Shown: positions 1-4,851 of the stretch, piece after piece
How the letters are laid out: each line of letters opens with the position of its first letter
How positions within the stretch are numbered: the stretch's first letter is position 1
DNA from: an uncultured Aquimarina sp.
GTDB taxonomy: Bacteria > Bacteroidota > Bacteroidia > Flavobacteriales > Flavobacteriaceae
Length of the DNA stretch: 5,022 nt
Assembly: GCA_937958735.1 (NCBI GenBank)
Contig: CALGNG010000254.1
Coordinates: 1-5,022, forward strand
Direction of reading: 5' to 3'
Made by a program: the position numbers and the translations under genes
The notes under the pieces: generated by a model
Databases searched by the model: none
What the model was told of the DNA's origin: nothing
Seen by the model: only the letters and a program-made list of their open reading frames with translations

Positions 1-195
1 GACGGTACTCTAAGAGCTACTATTTTTAATAGAGAAAGTGATTTTCAGTTTTTAGGAGAAGCAAATCAATACACCCAAGGGATAGGGCTTTCTTATTCCT
101 ACGATTTTAATACTTTTAAAGAATTGATTCGAAAAATTTTAAATAAAGAAAAAAAGGAAGCAAAAAAAGAAATAGGAATAAAAGGTCAAAAATAA
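1..195 (+). CDS. C-terminal end of a TamB-like (DUF490) translocation/assembly module protein, partial
   Basis: An open frame runs from the first base to a TAA at 193-195, giving the last 64 residues of a protein whose start lies outside the window. The segment DGTLRATIFNRESDFQFLGE, followed by YTQGIGLSYSYDFNTFKELI, matches the conserved C-terminus of TamB/DUF490 proteins in Bacteroidota, where a Gly-rich beta region leads into an FDTFKEL-like motif. The last 20 or so residues are a Lys/Glu-rich tail typical of poorly conserved ends. TamB-family proteins are very large, anchored in the inner membrane and span the periplasm; they are implicated in outer-membrane protein assembly or lipid transport. 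The gene is upstream and co-directional with the arginine genes, but the 347-base gap and a candidate promoter in it suggest a separate transcription unit. The family call rests on the C-terminal motif only. Confidence 0.75.
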   Translation, partial: DGTLRATIFNRESDFQFLGEANQYTQGIGLSYSYDFNTFKELIRKILNKEKKEAKKEIGIKGQK

Positions 196-218
196 AATAA
201 GTCTTTTGTATCTTATTT
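195..218 (+). terminator. weak candidate terminator after the TamB-like gene
   Basis: An inverted repeat, AAATAAG (195-201) and CTTATTT (212-218), can form a 7-bp stem with a 10-base loop right after the TamB-like stop codon. The stem has a single G-C pair and no clean U-run follows, so this is a poor intrinsic terminator. It also overlaps the upstream element of the candidate promoter at 206-239. Confidence 0.2.
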
Positions 219-239
219 CATTTCAAAATTGTAATTTCG
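206..239 (+). promoter_or_regulatory. candidate Bacteroidota-type promoter for the arginine cluster
   Basis: TTG at 206-208 and TAATTTCG at 232-239 are separated by 23 bases. The Flavobacterium consensus is a -33 TTG and a -7 TAnnTTTG, usually 17-23 bases apart, so the downstream box matches with one mismatch (C for T at position 7). Transcription would start around 243-248, leaving a leader of roughly 300 bases before the GNAT gene. Location, spacing and the structured leader that follows support the call, but such AT-rich motifs also arise by chance. Confidence 0.45.
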
Positions 240-295
240 CCGTCTAATATTAACGAAAGGGGCTAAAGCCGACGATTTAGAGTTAATAATTACCT

Positions 296-400
296 ATGGA
301 AACTTCAGTGAAAACGAAAAATTACATAACAATTATTTCTTCTGTTTTAGTTTTACAAACTAAAAACATCGTTATGCTTTCTTCTTTTCGTCGTCCCTAA
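296..400 (+). CDS. possible arginine leader peptide (34 aa) upstream of the arginine cluster
   Basis: An ATG at 296 opens a 34-codon frame that stops with TAA at 398-400. The peptide begins METSVKTKNYITII and ends MLSSFRRP, with two adjacent Arg codons (CGT CGT, 389-394) two codons before the stop. It lies between the candidate promoter and the first gene of an arginine cluster, where attenuation leader peptides are found. Two tandem Arg codons near the end are suggestive but weak compared with the long runs of regulatory codons in classical leaders; the Ile/Val/Leu content of the middle is unremarkable in AT-rich DNA. There is no Shine-Dalgarno sequence, as is normal in this phylum. An in-frame ATG at 374 could give a peptide of only eight residues. 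I do not recognise the peptide as a named family, and it may not be translated. Confidence 0.35.
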   Translation: METSVKTKNYITIISSVLVLQTKNIVMLSSFRRP

Positions 401-436
401 GGGGGTGCTGTACAACAAAGAAAGCAATTCGCTTTC
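375..436 (+). promoter_or_regulatory. competing RNA pairings at the end of the leader peptide (possible attenuator)
   Basis: Segment 1 (TGCTTTCTT, 375-383, inside the leader frame) can form nine perfect pairs with segment 2 (AAGAAAGCA, 418-426). Segment 2 also overlaps the 5' arm of a second hairpin, GAAAGC (420-425) with GCTTTC (431-436) around a 5-base loop. The two structures are mutually exclusive. A ribosome paused on the Arg codons at 389-394 would cover segment 1 and favour the second hairpin; without a pause the longer pairing could form. This is the logic of translation-coupled attenuation, but no strong U-tract terminator follows directly, so the mechanism remains inference. Confidence 0.35.
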
Positions 437-468
437 CAAATTCAAGTTAATATTAAAATGTAAGGCAT

Positions 469-503
469 AATATTATAACGCTATTTGTAGTGTTATAAAT
501 ATT
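469..503 (+). promoter_or_regulatory. 14-bp hairpin between the leader peptide and the GNAT gene
   Basis: Bases 473-482 pair with 489-498 (ten pairs, one of them G-U) around the loop ATTTGT. The stem continues with four more pairs, 469-472 with 500-503, past one bulged A at 499. The top of the stem (AACGCT / AGTGTT) holds all the G and C; the base is A/T only. A/U-rich sequence follows, without a clean U-run. It could be a weak terminator or attenuator stem. TAATATTA at 448-455 can pair with 468-475 and so compete with the lower 5' arm, giving a possible antiterminator. Alternatively it is chance pairing in AT-rich DNA. Confidence 0.3.
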
Positions 504-517
504 TAAATATATATCTG
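485..517 (+). promoter_or_regulatory. low-confidence second promoter just before the GNAT gene
   Basis: TTG at 485-487 and TATATCTG at 510-517 are 22 bases apart. The second box differs from TAnnTTTG at one position. A transcript from here would start near 525 and leave only about 20 bases before the TTG start codon. The match lies in strongly A/T sequence and overlaps the 469-503 hairpin, so chance is a real possibility. If active, it would bypass the leader. Confidence 0.18.
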
Positions 518-542
518 TAAGATATTAGTAAGAGCAAAAGTA

Positions 543-1097
543 TTGGATAAAGACATTAAAAACGTAATAGAAAAAACAGAAGCCTATTGTAAAAAAGAAG
601 GCTTAGTTTTAGAATTTGTTTACGAGGTAGCAGAAGGCTTATTAGAAACAATTTCAGAAAGGTCAAGAGCTTTCCCTTCTATGCATTTTACAAGTATAGA
701 AATGTTAAAAGAACGCTTACAAAATGGTTGTTTTTTGTTAAAAAAAGACGAAGAAATTGTAGGTCATATTTTTGCGCATAAGCATATTGTTAACCAACAT
801 CATATTTACGAACGAGGTTCTTTGTGGATAAAAAAAGAGTATCGTAATTCTAATTTAGGATTATTATTAATGTACAAATTAACAGCCGTATATAAAAACG
901 ATTTTGTAATATCTATTGCTAGAGCAACAATTGTACACCATAATAACGAATTGCTGGGGATGAAACATGTAATGCTTTCTGGCATGTCCGAAGTGTTAGT
1001 AAATGCATTAGAAAAAATAGGAAAATTAAGGGATGAGCTTACATATAAGTATTATGTAAGTCCCTATTTTGAAAAGCATATTAAGGAATTAAAATAA
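543..1097 (+). CDS. GNAT-family N-acyltransferase, first gene of the arginine cluster
   Basis: This 184-residue protein has the length and layout of a single-domain GNAT enzyme, which transfers an acyl group from acyl-CoA to an amine. The N-terminal half is mostly helical and charged. The strand and turn NGCFLLKKDEEIVGHIFAHK (61-80) leads into GSLWIKKEYRNSNLGLLLMYKL (92-113), the acyl-CoA-binding motif A. Its usual R-x-x-G-x-G/A appears here as R101-N-S-N104-L-G106, with Asn in place of the first Gly. Residues 122-143 fit the later strand and helix. The start is TTG at 543: the frame is open back to 507 but offers no ATG or GTG, and the next in-frame ATG (residue 47) would remove a large part of the domain. 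A GNAT gene beside argG is common in Bacteroidota and is thought to acylate glutamate for arginine synthesis, but this sequence does not closely resemble the usual version I know. The fold is fairly sure, the substrate is not. Confidence 0.72.
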   Translation: MDKDIKNVIEKTEAYCKKEGLVLEFVYEVAEGLLETISERSRAFPSMHFTSIEMLKERLQNGCFLLKKDEEIVGHIFAHKHIVNQHHIYERGSLWIKKEYRNSNLGLLLMYKLTAVYKNDFVISIARATIVHHNNELLGMKHVMLSGMSEVLVNALEKIGKLRDELTYKYYVSPYFEKHIKELK

Positions 1098-1213
1098 CCA
1101 AGTGCTTTATTAAAGTTTAATAAAATATAGTTAATAAAATTTTAAGGACAAAGATTATAGAAAAGCTAAAAGCCATTTATAGATAATTCGAAGCCAAAAA
1201 GACAGTAATAATT

Positions 1214-2407
1214 ATGGAAAAAGTAGTAGTCGCCTATAGCGGTGGTTTAGATACCACATATTGTGTAAAGTATTTAATGCACGAAAAAAATATGGAAGTG
1301 CATACTGTGTTAGTCAATACAGGAGGTTTTTCGGACGAAGAGTTAAAAGAAACCGAAGAACGTGCTTATGCTATTGGCAGTAAATCGCATGCCAACCTTA
1401 CTATTTTAGATAAGTTTTATGATAAAGCAGTAAAGTATTTAATTTATGGTAATGTATTAAAAAACAACACCTATCCATTATCTGTAAGTGCAGAGCGTAT
1501 TTTTCAAGCTATAGAAGTTATTGAATATGCAAAATCTGTGGGAGCAAAATACATAGCGCATGGTAGTACTGGAGCAGGAAACGATCAAATTCGTTTCGAT
1601 GTTATTTTTCAAACCCTTGCTCCTGGAATCGAAATTATTACACCTATACGGGATTTAAAGTTAACACGCCAACAAGAGGTAAGTTACCTAGAAAAATACG
1701 GAGTACATTACTCTTGGGAAAAAGCACAGTATTCTATTAATAAAGGAATCTGGGGTACTAGTGTAGGAGGAAAAGAAACCCTAACTTCTAACCAGGCCTT
1801 ACCAAGCGAAGCCTACCCAAGTCAATTACAACGTGAAGATTCAGAAAATGTAGTCTTAAATTTTGAAAAAGGAGAGCTAGTAGGTATTAATGGAGAAAAA
1901 GATGTTCCTGTTAAAAATATCCAGAAATTAGAATTACTAGCAAGTACTTTTGCTATTGGTAGAGATATCCATGTAGGAGATACTATAATTGGTATTAAAG
2001 GTCGTGTAGGTTTCGAAGCCGCTGCACCAATGGTAATTATTAAAGCACACCAATTATTAGAAAAGCATACACAAACCAAATGGCAACAATATTGGGGCGA
2101 GCAATTAGCAAATTGGTACGGAATGTTATTGCACGAAGGAAATTATTTAGACCCTGTAATGCGTAATATAGAAGCCTTCTTAGAAGATTCTCAATCCTCT
2201 GTAACAGGAGATGTTATTGTAGCGCTAAAACCATATAACTTTAGTCTAGTAGGAGTAGAGTCAGAATTCGATTTAATGAAATCAGACTTTGGTCAGTACG
2301 GAGAAGTAAACGAAGGTTGGACTGCAGACGAAGCTAAAGGATTTATTAAAATTTATGGTAATGCCAATAAAATTTATCATAATGTAAATAAGACGTTTGA
2401 TAAATAG
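1214..2407 (+). CDS. argG: argininosuccinate synthase
   Basis: ArgG condenses citrulline and aspartate, using ATP, to form argininosuccinate in the cytoplasm, the penultimate step of arginine synthesis. The 397-residue length is normal for the family. The N-terminal ATP pyrophosphatase loop is clear (AYSGGLDTTYC, 7-17). HGSTGAGNDQIRF at 116-128 is the conserved ATP/aspartate/citrulline-binding stretch, with G117, T119, N123, D124 and R127 in their usual places. SINKGIWGTSVGGKETLTS (174-192) is the form of the second-domain motif seen in Bacteroidota. The C-terminal region (about 270-397) is the oligomerisation part. The ATG at 1214 places the ATP loop at the expected distance from the N-terminus. 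It follows the GNAT gene by 116 bases, a gap rich in A/T with a weak 7-bp stem at 1106-1124 and no clear terminator, so co-transcription is likely. The gene appears intact. Confidence 0.97.
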   Translation: MEKVVVAYSGGLDTTYCVKYLMHEKNMEVHTVLVNTGGFSDEELKETEERAYAIGSKSHANLTILDKFYDKAVKYLIYGNVLKNNTYPLSVSAERIFQAIEVIEYAKSVGAKYIAHGSTGAGNDQIRFDVIFQTLAPGIEIITPIRDLKLTRQQEVSYLEKYGVHYSWEKAQYSINKGIWGTSVGGKETLTSNQALPSEAYPSQLQREDSENVVLNFEKGELVGINGEKDVPVKNIQKLELLASTFAIGRDIHVGDTIIGIKGRVGFEAAAPMVIIKAHQLLEKHTQTKWQQYWGEQLANWYGMLLHEGNYLDPVMRNIEAFLEDSQSSVTGDVIVALKPYNFSLVGVESEFDLMKSDFGQYGEVNEGWTADEAKGFIKIYGNANKIYHNVNKTFDK

Positions 2408-2466
2408 AATTTAGACCATTTTCGGTGTTAGAATATTGGGTAACAAAAAAAGAAGTAGTATAGATA

Positions 2467-2490
2467 AATTAGAAAGCTCTGCTTTCAATT
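2467..2490 (+). promoter_or_regulatory. hairpin in the argG-argC gap
   Basis: GAAAGC (2472-2477) and GCTTTC (2481-2486) form a 6-bp stem with a 3-base loop (TCT). AATT at 2467-2470 and 2487-2490 extends it by four pairs past one unpaired A (2471). An A-rich sequence, not a U-run, follows, so it is not a standard terminator on this strand. The same six-base stem is used by the leader hairpin at 420-436. A role in mRNA processing or stability is possible but unproven. Confidence 0.35.
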
Positions 2491-2504
2491 AAGAAAAAGA
2501 GCCG

Positions 2505-2549
2505 AGTAGCTAGTAGCTAAATGCTAATAGCCAAAAGCAGAAAGCTTTT
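2505..2549. repeat. AGCTA/AGCC-rich low-complexity intergenic stretch
   Basis: AGTAGCT occurs twice in tandem (2505-2511 and 2512-2518), followed by variants of the same words: AAATGCTAATAGCC, AAAAGC and AGAAAGCTTTT. Related words occur in other gaps of the cluster, such as AGCTAAAAGCC at 1164-1174 and AGCTAACAGCC at 4822-4832. This looks like a decayed simple repeat or a small dispersed intergenic sequence. It runs up to the argC start, so the first eleven codons of the longest argC frame are probably not genuine coding sequence. Confidence 0.4.
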
Positions 2550-2553
2550 AAAT

Positions 2554-3537
2554 ATGAGTAATATAAAAATAGGTATCGTAGGAGGTTCTGGATATACAGC
2601 AGGAGAGTTATTACGTTTGTTAATACATCATCCCAACACACAACTGGATTTTGTATATAGTACTACCAATGCAGGGAAGCCTTTAGAGGTGGCGCATCCA
2701 GATCTAATAGGAGATTCAAATATTCTATTTACAAATATCGTAAACCCAGAAGTAGATGTGTTATTTCTGTGTTTAGGACACGGACGCTCTAGAGCTTTTT
2801 TAGAAGCAAATAAATTTTCTAGCAATACAAAAGTGATCGATTTAGGAAATGATTTCCGTTTATTAGCGGATAAAAAATTCCAAGGACGTGATTTTGTTTA
2901 CGGTTTGCCAGAATTAAATAAAGCAGACATTCAAAATGCAAAAAATATAGCTAACCCAGGTTGTTTTGCTACAGCCATTCAATTAGCCTTATTACCATTA
3001 GCTAAAGCAGGAAAAGTAAAAGAAGCTGTACATGTAAACGCTACCACAGGTAGTACAGGTGCAGGAGTAAGCCCAGGAGCTACAACTCATTTTAGTTGGA
3101 GAGACAATAATTTTTCTAGTTATAAAGTATTTTCGCACCAACATTTAGGAGAAATAAACCAGAGTGTAGTACAATTACAAGAAAACCATAAATCTTCAAT
3201 TTTCTTTATTCCTAATAGAGGAAATTTTAGCAAAGGGATTTATGCTACTTTATATACTGCTTTTGCAGGAACAACAGAAGATGCTGTAAAACTGTATAAA
3301 ACCTATTATAAGGATGCCGCTTTTACTGTAATTTCGGAAAGTCCAATTAGTTTAAAACAAGTGGTAAACACTAATAAGTGTATCTTACATGTAGAAGTTA
3401 AAGATGGGATGGTTTTAATTACCTCTGTTATCGATAACTTAATTAAAGGAGCTTCAGGACAAGCTATTCATAACATGAATTTAATGTTTGGTTGGGAAGA
3501 AAAAACAGGATTAGGGCTTAAAAGTTCAGGATTTTAA
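2554..3537 (+). CDS. argC: N-acetyl-gamma-glutamyl-phosphate reductase (or N-succinyl equivalent)
   Basis: ArgC reduces N-acylglutamyl phosphate to N-acylglutamate semialdehyde with NADPH, in the cytoplasm, the third step of arginine synthesis. From the chosen start the protein has 327 residues. It opens with MSNIKIGIVGGSGYTAGELL, the Rossmann nucleotide-binding loop (G10, G13). The catalytic Cys is C137 in NPGCFAT (134-140). HQHLGEI (195-201) carries the conserved His, and DNLIKGASGQAIHNMNLMFG (294-313) is the C-terminal family signature. The frame is open to an ATG at 2521, but that would add MLIAKSRKLLN, encoded by the low-complexity AGCTA/AGCC stretch. The ATG at 2554 puts the Rossmann loop at its usual position. 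Some Bacteroidota use N-succinyl rather than N-acetyl intermediates; this sequence does not settle which acyl group is used. It appears intact and lies between argG and argD. Confidence 0.95.
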   Translation: MSNIKIGIVGGSGYTAGELLRLLIHHPNTQLDFVYSTTNAGKPLEVAHPDLIGDSNILFTNIVNPEVDVLFLCLGHGRSRAFLEANKFSSNTKVIDLGNDFRLLADKKFQGRDFVYGLPELNKADIQNAKNIANPGCFATAIQLALLPLAKAGKVKEAVHVNATTGSTGAGVSPGATTHFSWRDNNFSSYKVFSHQHLGEINQSVVQLQENHKSSIFFIPNRGNFSKGIYATLYTAFAGTTEDAVKLYKTYYKDAAFTVISESPISLKQVVNTNKCILHVEVKDGMVLITSVIDNLIKGASGQAIHNMNLMFGWEEKTGLGLKSSGF

Positions 3538-3617
3538 AACATAGTATAAAAAGTATTAAGTACACAAAGCCGACAAAGACTTGATATTTGATACGATTTA
3601 TTTAAGATTATTTAATT

Positions 3618-4754
3618 ATGAAACTATTTGACGTATACCCACTTTATGATGTAGAGCCTGTAAAGGCAGAAGATTGTAACGTATGGGATAAAGATGGGAA
3701 AGAATATTTAGATTTATATGGAGGACATGCCGTAATTTCTATAGGTCATGGACATCCACATTATGTACATAAACTAAAAGCTCAATTAGATAATATTGGG
3801 TTTTATAGTAATGCTGTTCAAAATTCATTACAAAAAGAATTAGCAGACAAATTAGGAAAACTTTCGGGTTGTGACGAGTATGAGTTATTTTTATGCAGCT
3901 CGGGGGCTGAAGCTAACGAGAATGCACTAAAATTAGCCTCTTTTCATAACGGAAAGCATAGAGTAGTAGCCTTTACTAACGGTTTCCATGGGCGTACCTC
4001 TGCAGCGGTAGTAGCCACAGACAATAAAGCTATTATAGCCCCTATAAACGCACAGCAAGAAGTAGCTATTTTACCCTTGGGTAATTTAGATATGGTAGAA
4101 GCAGAGTTAAAAAAAGGAGATGTTTGTGCTGTAATTATAGAACCCATACAAGGAGTAGGAGGTTTGGATGAAGCAGAAACATCGTTTTTTAAAGGATTAG
4201 AAACTTTATGTAAGGCACATAATACCTGTCTAATATTAGATGAAGTACAATCTGGTTTTGGACGTAGCGGAAAATTCTTTGCCTACCAACACCATGGAAT
4301 TACTCCAGATATTATCTCTATGGCTAAAGGCATGGGGAATGGATTTCCAATAGGAGGGATTTTAATAGCACCCCATATCAAATCTAAATATGGACTATTA
4401 GGAACTACTTTTGGAGGAAACCACTTAGCCTGTGCAGCATGTATTGCAGTATTGGAAGTATTGGAAAAGGAAAGCTTAATAGAAAAAGCAGCCCTTACAG
4501 GAGAATATTTTTTTGCTAAAGCAAACGAAATACCAGGAGTGGTAGCCGTAAAAGGTAGGGGGCTAATGCTAGGAGTAGAGTTTGATTACGAAGTAGGCCC
4601 TTTACGCAAGCAACTTATTTATGATAAGCATATGTTTACAGGAGGTGCAAAAAACAAGAACTTGTTACGTATTTTACCTCCTTTAACCATTAAAGTAGAA
4701 CAAATAGATGCTTTTATAGAAGCAGTAAAAGAATTAGTAACAGAAAAGGTATAA
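3618..4754 (+). CDS. argD: acetylornithine (or succinylornithine) aminotransferase
   Basis: This 378-residue class-III, PLP-dependent aminotransferase moves an amino group from glutamate to N-acylglutamate semialdehyde, giving N-acylornithine directly after the ArgC step. Visible motifs are the N-terminal substrate region (YLDLYGGHAVISIGHGHPH, 30-48), the PLP phosphate-binding SSGAEANENALK (94-105), FHGRTSAA (123-130), the cofactor-binding LDEVQSGFGRSGKF (207-220) with D208 and Q211, and the Schiff-base Lys K237 in SMAKGMGNGFPIGG. GTTFGGNHLACAA (262-274) supplies the other phosphate contact. Length and motifs are those of a complete ArgD. The ATG at 3618 lies 80 bases after argC, in an A/T-rich gap without a Shine-Dalgarno sequence or clear terminator. 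Ornithine-type aminotransferases are close relatives, but the position between argC and proA favours ArgD. Whether the acyl group is acetyl or succinyl is undetermined. Confidence 0.92.
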   Translation: MKLFDVYPLYDVEPVKAEDCNVWDKDGKEYLDLYGGHAVISIGHGHPHYVHKLKAQLDNIGFYSNAVQNSLQKELADKLGKLSGCDEYELFLCSSGAEANENALKLASFHNGKHRVVAFTNGFHGRTSAAVVATDNKAIIAPINAQQEVAILPLGNLDMVEAELKKGDVCAVIIEPIQGVGGLDEAETSFFKGLETLCKAHNTCLILDEVQSGFGRSGKFFAYQHHGITPDIISMAKGMGNGFPIGGILIAPHIKSKYGLLGTTFGGNHLACAACIAVLEVLEKESLIEKAALTGEYFFAKANEIPGVVAVKGRGLMLGVEFDYEVGPLRKQLIYDKHMFTGGAKNKNLLRILPPLTIKVEQIDAFIEAVKELVTEKV

Positions 4755-4786
4755 ATCTTTTATTAAGCATAGAAAAGAGAGGATAA

Positions 4787-4828
4787 GTTAGCTAAATTAA
4801 AAAAGTATACTTTTTTAATTTAGCTAAC
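4787..4828. repeat. perfect 42-bp palindrome between argD and proA
   Basis: The 21 bases at 4787-4807 (beginning GTTAGCTAAATT) are the exact reverse complement of the 21 bases at 4808-4828 (ending AATTTAGCTAAC), with no spacer; the centre is GTATAC. The symmetry stops at both ends (A opposite A at 4786 and 4829). As RNA it would form a stem of about 19 pairs with a four-base loop, including an A6/U6 block. The 3' arm contains U6, but A-rich rather than U-rich sequence follows, so it is not a textbook terminator. It lies 32 bases after argD and 23 bases before proA. Possible roles are partial termination, protection of an mRNA 3' end, a bidirectional terminator or a protein-binding site. Confidence 0.85.
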
Positions 4829-4851
4829 AGCCAACAAAAAAAGAGCTAAAA

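Larger units (their letters stand above)
196..542 (+). other. 347-base non-coding leader region before the arginine cluster
   Basis: This gap contains no ordinary-sized gene. It holds a candidate promoter at 206-239, a possible leader peptide at 296-400, short complementary segments around the end of that peptide (375-436), and a hairpin at 469-503, each listed separately. The 8-base palindrome TAATATTA occurs three times, at 245-252, 448-455 and 468-475. The first copy lies near the expected transcription start and the other two could pair with each other. A short segment CGACGA at 270-275 is complementary to 388-393, which spans most of the paired Arg codons of the leader peptide. The length and structure look more like a regulated 5' leader than a plain spacer; that is inference. 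Confidence 0.5.

Noticed and set aside
1106..1124. 7-bp inverted repeat TTTATTA / TAATAAA after the GNAT gene as a terminator
   Set aside because: The stem contains only A/T pairs and no U-run follows; such pairs are common in DNA of this composition.
1822..2079. 85-codon open frame on the minus strand inside argG
   Set aside because: It lies wholly within the well-supported argG gene, and its product has no recognisable motif.
2521..2553. N-terminal extension of ArgC starting at the ATG at 2521
   Set aside because: The extra eleven residues come from the AGCTA/AGCC low-complexity stretch, and the ATG at 2554 places the Rossmann loop at the normal distance from the N-terminus.
2628..2825. 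65-codon open frame on the minus strand inside argC
   Set aside because: It is antisense to the conserved argC coding sequence, with no family features or plausible start region.
3581..3596. Possible promoter box (GATATTTG) before argD
   Set aside because: One mismatch to TAnnTTTG, but no TTG lies at suitable spacing upstream, and argD fits as part of the same operon.
3944..4147. 67-codon open frame on the minus strand inside argD
   Set aside because: It is antisense to conserved argD motifs and is explained by the codon use of argD.
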